Source: Chryseobacterium sp. CH25 | GTDB taxonomy: Bacteria; Bacteroidota; Bacteroidia; Flavobacteriales; Weeksellaceae | Assembly: GCF_004119455.1 (NCBI RefSeq) | Contig: NZ_NRQT01000003.1 | Span: 490,890 to 554,889 of the forward strand | Length of the DNA: 64,000 nucleotides | Reading direction: 5' to 3' | In this document: piece by piece, positions 9,361-17,271 of the stretch | How positions within the stretch are numbered: position 1 is the stretch's first letter | How the letters are laid out: the number at the start of each line of letters is the position of its first letter | Notes under the pieces: model-generated | Told to the model about the DNA's origin: nothing | Database searches by the model: none | The model's input: only the letters and a program-made list of their open reading frames with translations | Translations under genes and position numbers: made by a program

Positions 9361-9502
9361 TGGAAGCTGGAAGAGGGATACTGGAAGTTACTGTTGTGCA
9401 AACAACTTCTGATCTTTATAAAAACGATTGATTAAATCATTAAAAATGATTTTCATTTACCTTCGTATTCAATAACTTCCCTCTTCCAGCCTCCAGCTTC
9501 CA
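9361..9502. repeat. Dispersed intergenic palindrome, copy 1
   Basis: Left arm 9361-9393 (TGGAAGCTGGAAGAGGGATA...) and right arm 9470-9502 (reverse complement TGGAAGCTGGAGGCTGGAAG...) form a long imperfect inverted repeat around about 75 bp of AT-rich sequence. Similar arms occur at 26691, 40757 and 41898. It sits between the stop codons of the convergent genes 8693 and 9507. Confidence 0.75.
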
Positions 9503-9506
9503 TTCA

Positions 9507-10271
9507 TTAATAATCCATCCAGGATTTGAATATAGAAGCCTTTTCACGGCTTACAATCACTTCCATTTCAGGCTGTTTTCTCAGCTCCAGCTTTAATTTC
9601 CCGTTGAAATGGTTAAAGATCTGCTTTACAGAATCAATATGAATGATAAACTGTCTGTTGGCACGGAAGAAGAATTTCGGATCCAATTGTTTTTCAAGCT
9701 CTTCTAATGTTTGAGGAATATTTTCTACCACACCTGTATTCAGCATTGCTTTACTGATTCCCAGTTCTGTGTAGATGTATAAAATATCTTCTGCCTGCAC
9801 TGTTTTATACCCATCACGGTGAGCGATTAGGAAGCGTTTTCTATAGTCTTTAGGCTGAATATAATTGAGCAGTCCTTCAATGGCAGAACCAACAACCGGA
9901 ACAGATTCCATAAAGGTTTCATAGCGTTTCAATGCAGCGTCCAGCTCATCTTCTTCTATGGGTTTTAAAAGATAATCTATACTGTTGTATTTGAAGGCCT
10001 GTACTGCATACTCATCATAAGCAGTTGTAAAGATTACAGCACTTTTAATCTCATGTTTATTAAAAATTTCAAAGCTTAATCCATCTGCCAGACGAACATC
10101 CATCATAATGATATCCGGAACAACATTATTTTCCAGCCAGTTTACGGTAGAGGTTATTGAGTCTTCTACGGAAAGGATCTCAATATGAGGTCTCAGCTTT
10201 AGCAAAAGTCTTTTTAGCCGATCTGCATTGGGCCTTTCGTCCTCTACTATTAGAATTTTATTAATCTTCAT
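9507..10271 (-). CDS. LytTR-family response regulator
   Basis: 254 residues. Receiver domain: acidic pocket Asp11/Glu12 (LIVEDE), phospho-acceptor Asp58 (PDIIMMDVRL), Thr82-Thr83 (FTTAYDEYA) and Lys103 (YLLKPIEEDE). The C-terminal half, from about residue 145, is a LytTR DNA-binding domain (RFLIAHRDGYKTVQAEDILYI, FFRANRQFIIHIDSVKQI). It overlaps the kinase gene by 4 bp (ATGA), so they form an operon with kinase first. The receiver is intact. I infer that it binds the 21-bp-phased TACGTTTCACC-like repeats found at four promoters around this operon, including its own. Confidence 0.93.
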   Translation of the reverse strand: MKINKILIVEDERPNADRLKRLLLKLRPHIEILSVEDSITSTVNWLENNVVPDIIMMDVRLADGLSFEIFNKHEIKSAVIFTTAYDEYAVQAFKYNSIDYLLKPIEEDELDAALKRYETFMESVPVVGSAIEGLLNYIQPKDYRKRFLIAHRDGYKTVQAEDILYIYTELGISKAMLNTGVVENIPQTLEELEKQLDPKFFFRANRQFIIHIDSVKQIFNHFNGKLKLELRKQPEMEVIVSREKASIFKSWMDY

Positions 10272-11386
10272 ATCAATGGAAGTTTTACAATAAATTTATC
10301 TTCAGTTTTTTCTATAATGGGTTTTGTGTATCCCAGGATCTCATATCTGGCGATGATATTGGTTAGCCCAACTCCAGAGGAATCCGGCTTATTAATTAAG
10401 GGTAAAAAGGTGTTGGAAACCACCAGTTCACTCTCAGAATTTGTATATACGTGGATCTCCAGCGGGTTTGCTTTTGAAGTCTGGTTATGTTTAATAGCGT
10501 TTTCAACTAATAGCTGCAGAGATAATGGCAGGGTGTACATAGATCTGTATTCTTCCTGAATATCAATTTTAAATACCACTCCTTCCCCAATTCTTTTCTC
10601 AATAAGGAAAATATAGGAATCTAAGAATTTAAGTTCTTCTTCTACAGCAATAATATCTTTCTTGGAGTTTACCAGCAGGTATCTGTACACCCGTGCAAAT
10701 TTTTCGGAATATTCATATCCTAACTGCTGATCTTCCAGAATGAGCTCAGAAAGTACACTCAGGTTATTAAAGATAAAATGAGGATCTATCTGCAACTTAA
10801 GAGCCTGAAGTTCAGCTGCCATAGCTGCCTGTTTATGCTTTGAAGCCCTGATTTTATGCTGAGCAGCTTCTACAGCCGTTTTTTTCCAGTTTTGCAGCAA
10901 ATAATCAACGGTATTAAAACCACTTATAATAAGAGATATCACGATATTGGTGGCCACCCATTGTCCTAATAAAGTATATTCCTTTCTGGAATCCATTTCC
11001 GGTAAAGTATCCGAGGTGCAGTCTACAATGGCATTGATAATCATCACAATCAGAACACTTCCCACAATCTGAAGAAATCCCTGAATAAGAAGCCTTTTAA
11101 CAGTCCTGTCTTTCCATGGAAGCAACTTATTGAGAGTAGAATCAATAAATATACTCACCTCTGAAATGATAATTGAAAAGAAGAATACCCACAGAGCGTC
11201 TTCAATGAACATCTTCAATGGAGTCTCCAAATAGCTCTGCCACACCGGATCGAAGGGATCAATAAGATAGGAAAATCCACAGAAAGCAATGACTGCTACT
11301 GCCCAGATCACCAACCGCCTCTTCATGGCGGAAAGAATCTTTTTGCTTCGTATTAAATTTTTCCTGATGGTAGAAATCCTATTCAT
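10268..11386 (-). CDS. LytS-type sensor histidine kinase (His_kinase PF06580)
   Basis: 372 residues from the chosen start. Several N-terminal membrane helices (about residues 20-150) are followed by a coiled segment, the H-box with phospho-acceptor His in LKLQIDPHFIFNNLSVL, the N-box LLVENAIKHNQ and a glycine box SGVGLTNIIARYEIL. There is no separate extracytoplasmic sensor domain, so the stimulus is probably sensed in or near the membrane. An upstream start at 11461 would add 25 residues, but a -7 box (TATATTTA, 11414-11407) lies between, making MNRISTIRKN at 11386 the better start. It phosphorylates the response regulator encoded immediately after it. Confidence 0.9.
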   Translation of the reverse strand: MNRISTIRKNLIRSKKILSAMKRRLVIWAVAVIAFCGFSYLIDPFDPVWQSYLETPLKMFIEDALWVFFFSIIISEVSIFIDSTLNKLLPWKDRTVKRLLIQGFLQIVGSVLIVMIINAIVDCTSDTLPEMDSRKEYTLLGQWVATNIVISLIISGFNTVDYLLQNWKKTAVEAAQHKIRASKHKQAAMAAELQALKLQIDPHFIFNNLSVLSELILEDQQLGYEYSEKFARVYRYLLVNSKKDIIAVEEELKFLDSYIFLIEKRIGEGVVFKIDIQEEYRSMYTLPLSLQLLVENAIKHNQTSKANPLEIHVYTNSESELVVSNTFLPLINKPDSSGVGLTNIIARYEILGYTKPIIEKTEDKFIVKLPLI

Positions 11387-11406
11387 TATCCGGCACTTTG
11401 TGAATG

Positions 11407-11500
11407 TAAATATAAAAATAGATTTCAGAAGACTGTCTGCTATTTTCAACGAGACCGCCAAAACCGTCCGTGAAACGTAAAATAGATGAGTTCAAATGAA
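11407..11500 (-). promoter_or_regulatory. Promoter and predicted autoregulatory LytTR operator of the kinase/regulator operon
   Basis: Minus-strand half-sites at 21-bp steps: TTCATTTGAAC (11500-11490), TACGTTTCACG (11479-11469) and a weak GCGGTCTCGTT (11458-11448). The -7-like box TATATTTA (11414-11407) again starts 33 bp further on. It resembles the efflux operon operator and suggests autoregulation. Confidence 0.5.
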
Positions 11501-11504
11501 CGCT

Positions 11505-11598
11505 GACGTTTCATCACCTGAAAAAGACATTTCATCATCGTTTTATGCAACATCACCATATTTTTAATAAAATACTACCTGCTCCTCTCCTAGTTTTG
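11505..11598 (+). promoter_or_regulatory. Promoter and predicted LytTR operator of the UspA gene
   Basis: GACGTTTCATC (11505-11515) and GACATTTCATC (11526-11536) are spaced by 21 bp; a weak third site GCAACATCACC (11547-11557) keeps the phase. After 33 bp comes TAGTTTTG (11591-11598), a good match to TAnnTTTG, followed by GCAGTATCAAAA as at the 8693 promoter. Confidence 0.6.
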
Positions 11599-11617
11599 CA
11601 GTATCAAAATCGGTACA

Positions 11618-12442
11618 ATGAAAACAATAATTGTCTGCACAGATTTTTCGCAGGAAGCTGAAAATGCAATTCATTACGCAGCTTCTATGGCTAAGGAAAA
11701 CCACTACAACATCGTTTTGTTCAATTTGCAAAGCATTTCAATTCATGCTCTGAATGCACAGGTTTCTGCTGATTTTTTCTATGAACAGACGCTTAAAAAC
11801 CAACAAAAACTTACTGATAAATCTATTGAAATAAATAATTTATATTCCGTTAAAACAGAATTTTATCTGGCCTCGGGAAATTTTATTGAAGAGCTGAATC
11901 AATGTATACAAGCCACAAACAGTGATCTTATCGTCATGGGAATGGCAGAAAAAACTCTTGAACAGAGACTTTTGGGAAATAATGTAATTAAGGCTATTCA
12001 CAGAATTAAAAAACCGATATTAATTATTCCCGGGCATATAGAGTATACAGGAATCCGAAAGGTTCTCTTTGCCTATGATACCCATAAATCGATCACATGG
12101 TCTGCAATGAATGACATTTATGCTTTCATTCATGAGTTTAATGCAGAAATTGAGGTATTTAACGTAGGTGAAAGTGTAGAGGATTTTACAGAAGTCATTC
12201 ATGATATTGATCTGAATTCCGGTTACGATCTTGATGATATTAAATATAGCTTCAAGATGATTCAGTCTATTGAAATCATCAAAGCTATTGAAGAGGAAGT
12301 AAAACTGACGAATGCAGATCTGCTGACGATGGTTCCTTACCGATATAATCTTGTAGAATCTCTTTTCCACCGAAGCAAAACAGCCATTATGGCCTATAAA
12401 AATAAAGTTCCATTACTGTCAATTCCATTAAACACAGATTAA
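11618..12442 (+). CDS. Tandem universal stress protein (UspA family)
   Basis: 274 residues with two Usp-like domains. The first (about 1-140) begins MKTIIVCTDFSQEAENAIHYA, has the family's conserved Asp, and ends with the nucleotide-binding segment MGMAEKTLEQRLLGNNV followed by IKKPILIIP. The second (about 145-274) is more degenerate and lacks a clear ATP-binding loop. Such proteins bind ATP or AMP in the cytoplasm and help survival during stress. The gene has its own promoter with LytTR-like sites and its own terminator, and lies divergent from the kinase operon, so it is likely part of the same response. Confidence 0.85.
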   Translation: MKTIIVCTDFSQEAENAIHYAASMAKENHYNIVLFNLQSISIHALNAQVSADFFYEQTLKNQQKLTDKSIEINNLYSVKTEFYLASGNFIEELNQCIQATNSDLIVMGMAEKTLEQRLLGNNVIKAIHRIKKPILIIPGHIEYTGIRKVLFAYDTHKSITWSAMNDIYAFIHEFNAEIEVFNVGESVEDFTEVIHDIDLNSGYDLDDIKYSFKMIQSIEIIKAIEEEVKLTNADLLTMVPYRYNLVESLFHRSKTAIMAYKNKVPLLSIPLNTD

Positions 12443-12522
12443 GACTCAACAATCAATAAAAATCACATTTGAATTATCCTTTTTGCCTTTTTAAAGGTTA
12501 AATTTTACACTTAATCTTGTTT

Positions 12523-12559
12523 AACAGGACCGGAGAGCAATTTCCGGTCCTGTTTTTAT
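12523..12559 (+). terminator. Rho-independent terminator of the UspA gene
   Basis: Perfect 12-bp stem AACAGGACCGGA (12523-12534) / TCCGGTCCTGTT (12543-12554) followed by a T run. Confidence 0.95.
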
Positions 12560-12625
12560 TTGAAACTTTATCTATTATTTTTGATATAATTTGTATTTTT
12601 ATCTAAGCACCAAAAACAAATAATT

Positions 12626-13102
12626 ATGAAGTCTTTTATTTTTCATTACCGATGGTATATGGCCTGTTTATTATTGTTTGGATATACACAGTCCTTTGCT
12701 CAGGGAATCAACAGCCAGGATAGAAATCCTGTTCAGTGTACACAGAAGCTCAGATTGATATCAGATAAGATGGTTTTCACAAAAGACCGTCAGGAAAAAC
12801 CCGTCAAAGTGGATATTACTATTGATCCCCAAAGCTCTACCATCAAAACAATTTTGCAGGAACCTGGTCAGAAATCTCCATCTGAACGGACTTATCAGAT
12901 TAAAAATATGAATTGTACAGCTAATGAGGATTTTACTTTCGGAAGAGTAATTTACGCTGTGGCAACAGGTAACCCTGATGGTTCATTTTCCAGTGGTGAG
13001 TTTCTTTTGGAGGCTACAAAACGTGGGCTATTTTTCTCAAATACAATTGATCCACCTGAAAGTAAGGCCATCATTCCAGTTATAAAATTTGAAAAACTAT
13101 AA
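12626..13102 (+). CDS. Secreted protein of unknown function
   Basis: 158 residues with a signal peptide of about 25 residues ending ...QSFAQG. The mature domain holds three cysteines and a beta-rich pattern: KVDITIDPQSSTIKTIL, TYQIKNMNC and FTFGRVIYAVATGNPDG. I do not recognise a family. It stands alone: a terminator lies upstream after the UspA gene and a bidirectional terminator follows directly. The periplasm is the likely location, since no lipobox or sorting domain is present. Confidence 0.7.
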   Translation: MKSFIFHYRWYMACLLLFGYTQSFAQGINSQDRNPVQCTQKLRLISDKMVFTKDRQEKPVKVDITIDPQSSTIKTILQEPGQKSPSERTYQIKNMNCTANEDFTFGRVIYAVATGNPDGSFSSGEFLLEATKRGLFFSNTIDPPESKAIIPVIKFEKL

Positions 13103-13106
13103 ATAA

Positions 13107-13132
13107 AAACCACCTCAGCGTTGAGGTGGTTT
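13107..13132. terminator. Bidirectional terminator between convergent genes
   Basis: AAACCACCTCA (13107-13117) pairs with TGAGGTGGTTT (13122-13132), loop 4 nt. T-rich tails in both directions serve 12626 (+) and 13139 (-). Confidence 0.9.
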
Positions 13133-13138
13133 ATTGTT

Positions 13139-14008
13139 TTATGAGATTAAAGCTATTAGAGCCTGATAATAATTCTCAAGTAAGACTTTGTCTCCGTTTA
13201 AGAACAAATACGGTTCTATCAGTTCCAGCTCCATAAGATTGAAGGTATTATCAATCAACACTCCGTCGACTCTTGCATATAATGTGGATTGAGGTAAGCT
13301 TTTCAGATAAGCACCTGCCTGTTCTATATGCAATGGATCCGGAGTTGGATAACTGATACTTCCGCCATGATAATGCTGCACTCTGAAATCTCCTTCCTTA
13401 GGTGTTTTTAATGAACAATGACTATATTTTCCATTAAAAAACAGGAATGACCATTCTCCATTTTTAATTTCTTCTACGAAAGGCTGTACCATATAATCCT
13501 GCTCTTTCAGAAGCTCATTTATTTCTTTAGAACGTTCGTCAACATTATCTCTGCTGATGGTCACTGTATTTTGCGCTCCGGCGCTTACGCATGGTTTCAC
13601 AACTAGTTTATCAGCGTTCAAAAGATCAAAGAAATGATTCTCAAAGAAAGATCCTTTTTCCAGATATTCTGATGCAATTACTGGAAGCTGCTTATTGGCA
13701 ATATCTTTCAGGTAATGCTTATCGGAGTTCCATTTGATGATTTCTACAGGATTTAAAACTCTGACTCCCAATTGTTCAATATGATCCAGCCAGTTTAGAA
13801 ATTCACTCAGATGATTATGATAATCCCATGGTGACTTAATGACGGCTACATCAAAGCTGCTCCAATCTACGTTTTCATCATTCCATATTGATGGAACTAC
13901 ATCCAACCCTTTCTCTTTTAAAAAGTTGATGAGATCTGTATCTTCATCATTAGCCACTCCCTGTGAAAGTCTTGCTTCTTTTTTATAGCCTACTACTGTG
14001 ATTTTCAT
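13139..14008 (-). CDS. ATP-grasp domain protein (DcsG/RimK-like)
   Basis: 289 residues. The N-terminal Rossmann-like part includes VDWSSFDVAVIKSPWDYH, and the ATP-grasp core follows: LPVIASEYLE, the lysine strand KLVVKPCVSAGAQNT, YMVQPFVEEIKNGEWS, ARVDGVLIDN and the metal-binding end NLMELELIEPYLFL. This arrangement resembles the stand-alone ATP-grasp proteins related to D-cycloserine synthase DcsG and glutathione synthetase. It probably joins a carboxylate to an amine with ATP, substrate unknown. It is monocistronic; neighbours give no pathway clue. Confidence 0.8.
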   Translation of the reverse strand: MKITVVGYKKEARLSQGVANDEDTDLINFLKEKGLDVVPSIWNDENVDWSSFDVAVIKSPWDYHNHLSEFLNWLDHIEQLGVRVLNPVEIIKWNSDKHYLKDIANKQLPVIASEYLEKGSFFENHFFDLLNADKLVVKPCVSAGAQNTVTISRDNVDERSKEINELLKEQDYMVQPFVEEIKNGEWSFLFFNGKYSHCSLKTPKEGDFRVQHYHGGSISYPTPDPLHIEQAGAYLKSLPQSTLYARVDGVLIDNTFNLMELELIEPYLFLNGDKVLLENYYQALIALIS

Positions 14009-14187
14009 GCTTCTGTTATTATGATTTTATCTTATAGTAAAGTTGCGAAGAATGGGTGGATATGTGGAGACACAGATTTTTTAATTTGGATGGGTACAAT
14101 TAAAAGATGAATAATTTAACCAACAAAAAATCTCAGCTTTTTGAGTACGTTATTCTTCAAAATATACTCTAATTCTCAATATTTTAA

Positions 14188-14195
14188 TACATTTG
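14188..14195 (+). promoter_or_regulatory. -7 box TACATTTG
   Basis: Perfect match to the Bacteroidota TAnnTTTG element 18 bp before the ATG at 14214. I see no clear -33 TTG. The rest of the 205-bp space holds nothing I can identify. Confidence 0.6.
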
Positions 14196-14213
14196 TTATA
14201 AAACATACTTCAA

Positions 14214-14723
14214 ATGAATTTCGAGCAGGTTAATCTACACCTTGAAGCCTATAAAGAACATAACCAGATTCTGGATGCAGCAAAATATCTGATTCATTCT
14301 TTTGACCTGGAACATGACAATTTTGCAGGATTTGGATTCAGGGAAGAGCTTTCCCCTACTTCTATGCTTCTTACGGCAGAAGGAGAACTGGGAGGCCCAC
14401 AAACAGTGATGATTCCTAGAAATTTATTTGATTTTGACCTGAACCTTGTCTTAAATATGGTAGCTCATGAAATGCTTCATGTAAGGCAAAAAGCTCCGGG
14501 CCAGGTAATTGAAGACAAGAATGAAAGAGAGTTTCAGGCTTATTATGAAATGCTTTTTCATAAAGTCTTTCCACAGGTTCCTGACGTCTCAGACTTTCAT
14601 AAAAAGTTCTTCGGTGGAAAAGCCCTTGAATATTATAAAAGAATGGGTGAAGGTTCAGAATTACAACAAAAATATGCAGAACAGAAAACAGAAGTAGAAC
14701 ATTTAATTAACACATTACCATGA
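14214..14723 (+). CDS. Conserved unknown protein with HExxH motif
   Basis: 169 residues, no signal peptide or membrane helix, so cytoplasmic. A zinc-protease-like HEMLH motif (His85-Glu86, His89) lies in a helix (LNLVLNMVAHEMLHVRQKAP), and further acidic and histidine residues follow (FQAYYEMLFHKVF, DFHKKFFGGKALEYY). The spacing would suit a gluzincin or a metal-binding scaffold, but I do not recognise a named peptidase family. It starts an operon: its stop overlaps the csaA start by 4 bp and the exonuclease and DUF59 genes follow closely. Confidence 0.75.
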   Translation: MNFEQVNLHLEAYKEHNQILDAAKYLIHSFDLEHDNFAGFGFREELSPTSMLLTAEGELGGPQTVMIPRNLFDFDLNLVLNMVAHEMLHVRQKAPGQVIEDKNEREFQAYYEMLFHKVFPQVPDVSDFHKKFFGGKALEYYKRMGEGSELQQKYAEQKTEVEHLINTLP

Positions 14724-15067
14724 ACGTAAAACCAGACATCACTTGGGAAGATTTTGAAAAGATAGATATCAGATGCGGAACTATTATTTCAGTAAACGAT
14801 TTTGAAAAGGCAAGAAACCCTTCCTACCAATTGGAAATAGATTTTGGCGACCTCGGAATCAGAAAATCATCTGCTCAGATCACTTCGCTTTATCAGAAAG
14901 AAGAATTGATAGGAAAACAGATTTTAGCAGTCGTTAACTTCCCTAAAAAACAGATTGCCAACTTCTTCAGTGAATGTTTAGTTTTAGGATTATATGGTGA
15001 AGACAAAAAAGACGTTACTCTTTTAGCACCTTCATTACCTACTAAAAACGGAATGCAGGTAGGATAA
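14720..15067 (+). CDS. csaA: tRNA-binding protein CsaA
   Basis: 115 residues, the usual size of the stand-alone OB-fold tRNA-binding protein related to the C-terminal domain of methionyl-tRNA synthetase. Motifs: DFEKIDIRCGTIISVNDFEKA, YQLEIDFGDLGIRKSSAQIT, IGKQILAVVNFPKKQI and LVLGLYGEDKKDVTLLAPS. It is thought to act as an export-related chaperone and tRNA binder in the cytoplasm. The ATGA overlap with the upstream gene and the short gap to the next gene mark it as the second member of a four-gene operon. Confidence 0.92.
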   Translation: MNVKPDITWEDFEKIDIRCGTIISVNDFEKARNPSYQLEIDFGDLGIRKSSAQITSLYQKEELIGKQILAVVNFPKKQIANFFSECLVLGLYGEDKKDVTLLAPSLPTKNGMQVG

Positions 15068-15081
15068 AAATAAAAAACACA

Positions 15082-15783
15082 ATGATACAGAACATACCAC
15101 TAGAAAAGGTTTTATTTCTTGATATTGAAACCGTTCCACAGGCTGGCTCCTGGGAAGATTTATCTGAAACTGATCAGCACCTTTGGGACAAGAAAACAAG
15201 ATTCCAGAGAAAAGAAGATATTTCCGCAGCAGAATTTTACGACAGAGCCGGAATTATGGCAGAATTCGGAAAGATTATCTGCATTACCATCGGAATGGTA
15301 GAAAAAAATGAAACGTTAAAAATCAAAAGTTTCTCCGGACATGATGAGAAGAAGATGCTTCAGGAATTTGGAGAGATTTTCAACAGTCCGAGACTGTATA
15401 ATGTGATTCTCTGTGCCCATAACGGAAAAGAGTTTGATTTTCCGTGGATTGCCCGAAGATATCTCATCAATGGCATGCAGCCTCCTGCCCCTTTCCAGAT
15501 GTTTGGAAAAAAGCCCTGGGAGATCCCTCATATAGACACCATGGAGCTATGGAAATTCGGGGATTATAAAAGTTTTGTATCACTGGAATTATTAGCTCAT
15601 GTCTTTGGTATTCCCACTCCAAAGGATGATATTGACGGCTCAATGGTTTCATCAATTTACTACATAGAAAAAGACTTGCAGCGAATTGTTGATTATTGTG
15701 AAAAAGATGTCTTAACTTTGGCAAATGTTTTCCGACGTATGCGTCAGGAAGATTTGTTGAAAAGGAATATCAATTTAGATTAA
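15082..15783 (+). CDS. 3'-5' exonuclease, PolB-like DEDDy family
   Basis: 233 residues. DEDDy exonuclease motifs are present: Exo I LFLDIETVPQ near the start, Exo II CAHNGKEFDFPWIARRYL, and Exo III with Tyr in IVDYCEKDVLTLANVF. The family is the predicted 3'-5' exonuclease related to DNA polymerase B proofreading domains, found alone without a polymerase. It should remove 3' nucleotides with two metal ions; the target is unknown. It lies 14 bp after csaA and 3 bp before the DUF59 gene. Confidence 0.88.
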   Translation: MIQNIPLEKVLFLDIETVPQAGSWEDLSETDQHLWDKKTRFQRKEDISAAEFYDRAGIMAEFGKIICITIGMVEKNETLKIKSFSGHDEKKMLQEFGEIFNSPRLYNVILCAHNGKEFDFPWIARRYLINGMQPPAPFQMFGKKPWEIPHIDTMELWKFGDYKSFVSLELLAHVFGIPTPKDDIDGSMVSSIYYIEKDLQRIVDYCEKDVLTLANVFRRMRQEDLLKRNINLD

Positions 15784-15786
15784 AAA

Positions 15787-16113
15787 ATGAAATTTACAGA
15801 CGATCAAATTGCAGACATTGGTGAAGAAATCATCAGCGTACTAAAAACCGTATATGATCCCGAAATTCCGGTAGATATTTACGAATTAGGGTTAATTTAT
15901 GATGTACAGATTTCCGATGATGCTGACGTAAAAATTATAATGACCCTTACCACTCCTAACTGCCCGGTAGCCGAAACACTGCCTCAGGAAGTAAAAGATA
16001 AGGTAGCAGAAGTAGAGCACGTAAAAAGCGTTGACTTAGAGCTTACTTTTGAACCTAGCTGGAATAAGGATATGATGAGCGAAGAAGCGAAATTTGAACT
16101 GGGAATGCTATAA
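15787..16113 (+). CDS. Fe-S cluster assembly protein, DUF59/MIP18 (SufT-like) family
   Basis: 108 residues covering one MIP18 domain: SVLKTVYDPEIPVDIYELGLIYDV, the conserved cysteine region MTLTTPNCPVAETLP, and a C-terminal FEPSWNKDMMSEEAKFELGM. Members of this family help mature Fe-S proteins or phenylacetate hydroxylase. No suf genes are next to it; instead it ends the operon with the exonuclease and csaA. A terminator hairpin follows after about 70 bp. Confidence 0.88.
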   Translation: MKFTDDQIADIGEEIISVLKTVYDPEIPVDIYELGLIYDVQISDDADVKIIMTLTTPNCPVAETLPQEVKDKVAEVEHVKSVDLELTFEPSWNKDMMSEEAKFELGML

Positions 16114-16181
16114 ATCTTAAGCATTTTCTAACCAAATACAATTCATATTACTATAAAGGAATATGAAATTTGAAAATATAA

Positions 16182-16208
16182 AAAGGATGTCATAGTGTGA
16201 CATCCTTT
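16182..16208. terminator. Bidirectional terminator
   Basis: Perfect 11-bp stem AAAGGATGTCA / TGACATCCTTT with a 5-nt loop, between the convergent genes ending at 16113 (+) and 16243 (-). Confidence 0.9.
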
Positions 16209-16242
16209 CTTGTATCATTGAGGCCTCAATTGAAGGTTATTT

Positions 16243-17079
16243 TTACAATTCTTTCGCTACTTCTTTTCCTTCTCTCCTGCTCCATTCGCTCCATGATCCT
16301 ACATAGAGATTCGGAATAGTAAAGCCTGCGTGAGCCAATGCTAAAATAGTATGACATGCTGTTACTCCAGAACCACAGTGAATAATCAGGTTTTCATGTT
16401 GATTTTTAAGTAATCGGATATATTTTTCTTTTAGAATTTCAGGGCTTAAGAACAACCCGTTTTCATCCAGATTTTCTGAAAAAGGAATATTGATAGCTCC
16501 CGGAATATGCCCGGCAACCAGATCAATAGGTTCGGATTCACCTCTATATCGGTAAGCATCTCTTACATCAATGACTGTAGAAGAATTGCTTTCTAATTCA
16601 TTTTCAACCTCTTCAAGACTAGAAACAGGAAGATCCCAGCTCGCTTTTTTAATCAATGGAGCCTTTTCAAATGGCTCTTCTCCTGATGAAAATTCGATGC
16701 TATTCTTTTCTGCAGACTGTATTCCGCCATCCAGAACCTGAACATTTTTAAACCCAAAGGATCTTAACATCCACCATGCTCTGGCAGCGGCATTTGAACC
16801 ATTTTTGTCATCATATACAACAATATGAGAGTTTTCAGAGATCCCAAGATTGGAAAGTGTTTCAGCAAATTTTCCCGGAGCAGGAAGCGGATGTCTTCCA
16901 CCAAAGGCAGCATCTTCTCCTATTTCAGCTAAATCTTTATCCAAATCAACGAATCTTGCACCCTTGATATGTTTCTCAAGGTAGTTTTGCTTTACATCTT
17001 TTCCTATCCTTGCATCAAGAATAATCAGGTTTTCTGTTGAAAGGCTTTTTAATTCAGACGGTGAAATTATTGGAGACAT
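16243..17079 (-). CDS. sseA: 3-mercaptopyruvate/thiosulfate sulfurtransferase
   Basis: 278 residues with two rhodanese domains. The N-terminal one is catalytically inactive (LIILDARIGKDV ... FVDLDKDLAEIG, GGRHPLP). The C-terminal one carries the catalytic Cys235 in HCGSGVTACH; CGSGVT is the loop typical of mercaptopyruvate rather than thiosulfate sulfurtransferases. It transfers sulfane sulfur to thiol acceptors in the cytoplasm. The gene stands alone between a terminator and an intergenic repeat region. Confidence 0.9.
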   Translation of the reverse strand: MSPIISPSELKSLSTENLIILDARIGKDVKQNYLEKHIKGARFVDLDKDLAEIGEDAAFGGRHPLPAPGKFAETLSNLGISENSHIVVYDDKNGSNAAARAWWMLRSFGFKNVQVLDGGIQSAEKNSIEFSSGEEPFEKAPLIKKASWDLPVSSLEEVENELESNSSTVIDVRDAYRYRGESEPIDLVAGHIPGAINIPFSENLDENGLFLSPEILKEKYIRLLKNQHENLIIHCGSGVTACHTILALAHAGFTIPNLYVGSWSEWSRREGKEVAKEL

Positions 17080-17114
17080 TTTGTTGATTTTTTAGGTTGA
17101 TTTTTTTAGGTTTT

Positions 17115-17163
17115 GGCTAAAGCCAATGGATTGATGGATATAGTAAAGCGGGCTAAAGCCCGC
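17115..17163. repeat. Intergenic hairpin repeat with GGCTAAAGCC
   Basis: GGCTAAAGCC occurs at 17115-17124 and again inside a strong 16-bp palindrome GCGGGCTAAAGCCCGC at 17148-17163, followed by TCCTATTTATATTTTTT. It may end transcription of the HMG-CoA lyase gene, but its form is that of a dispersed intergenic element. Confidence 0.6.
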
Positions 17164-17184
17164 TCCTATTTATATTTTTTATTT

Positions 17185-17259
17185 CACGCAGATTACGCGG
17201 ATTTCGCAGATCCTAATTCCCAGTTTCTTATCTGCGTCATTTGCTAAATCTGCGAGAGA
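17185..17259. repeat. Intergenic imperfect palindrome with TCTGCG arms
   Basis: CACGCAGATTACGCGGATTT with CGCAGAT on the left and ATCTGCGTCATTTGCTAAAT with CTGCGAGAG on the right form nested inverted repeats. It lies 12 bp past the stop of the lyase gene at 17272 (minus). Confidence 0.5.
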
Positions 17260-17271
17260 TTTTAAATCATT

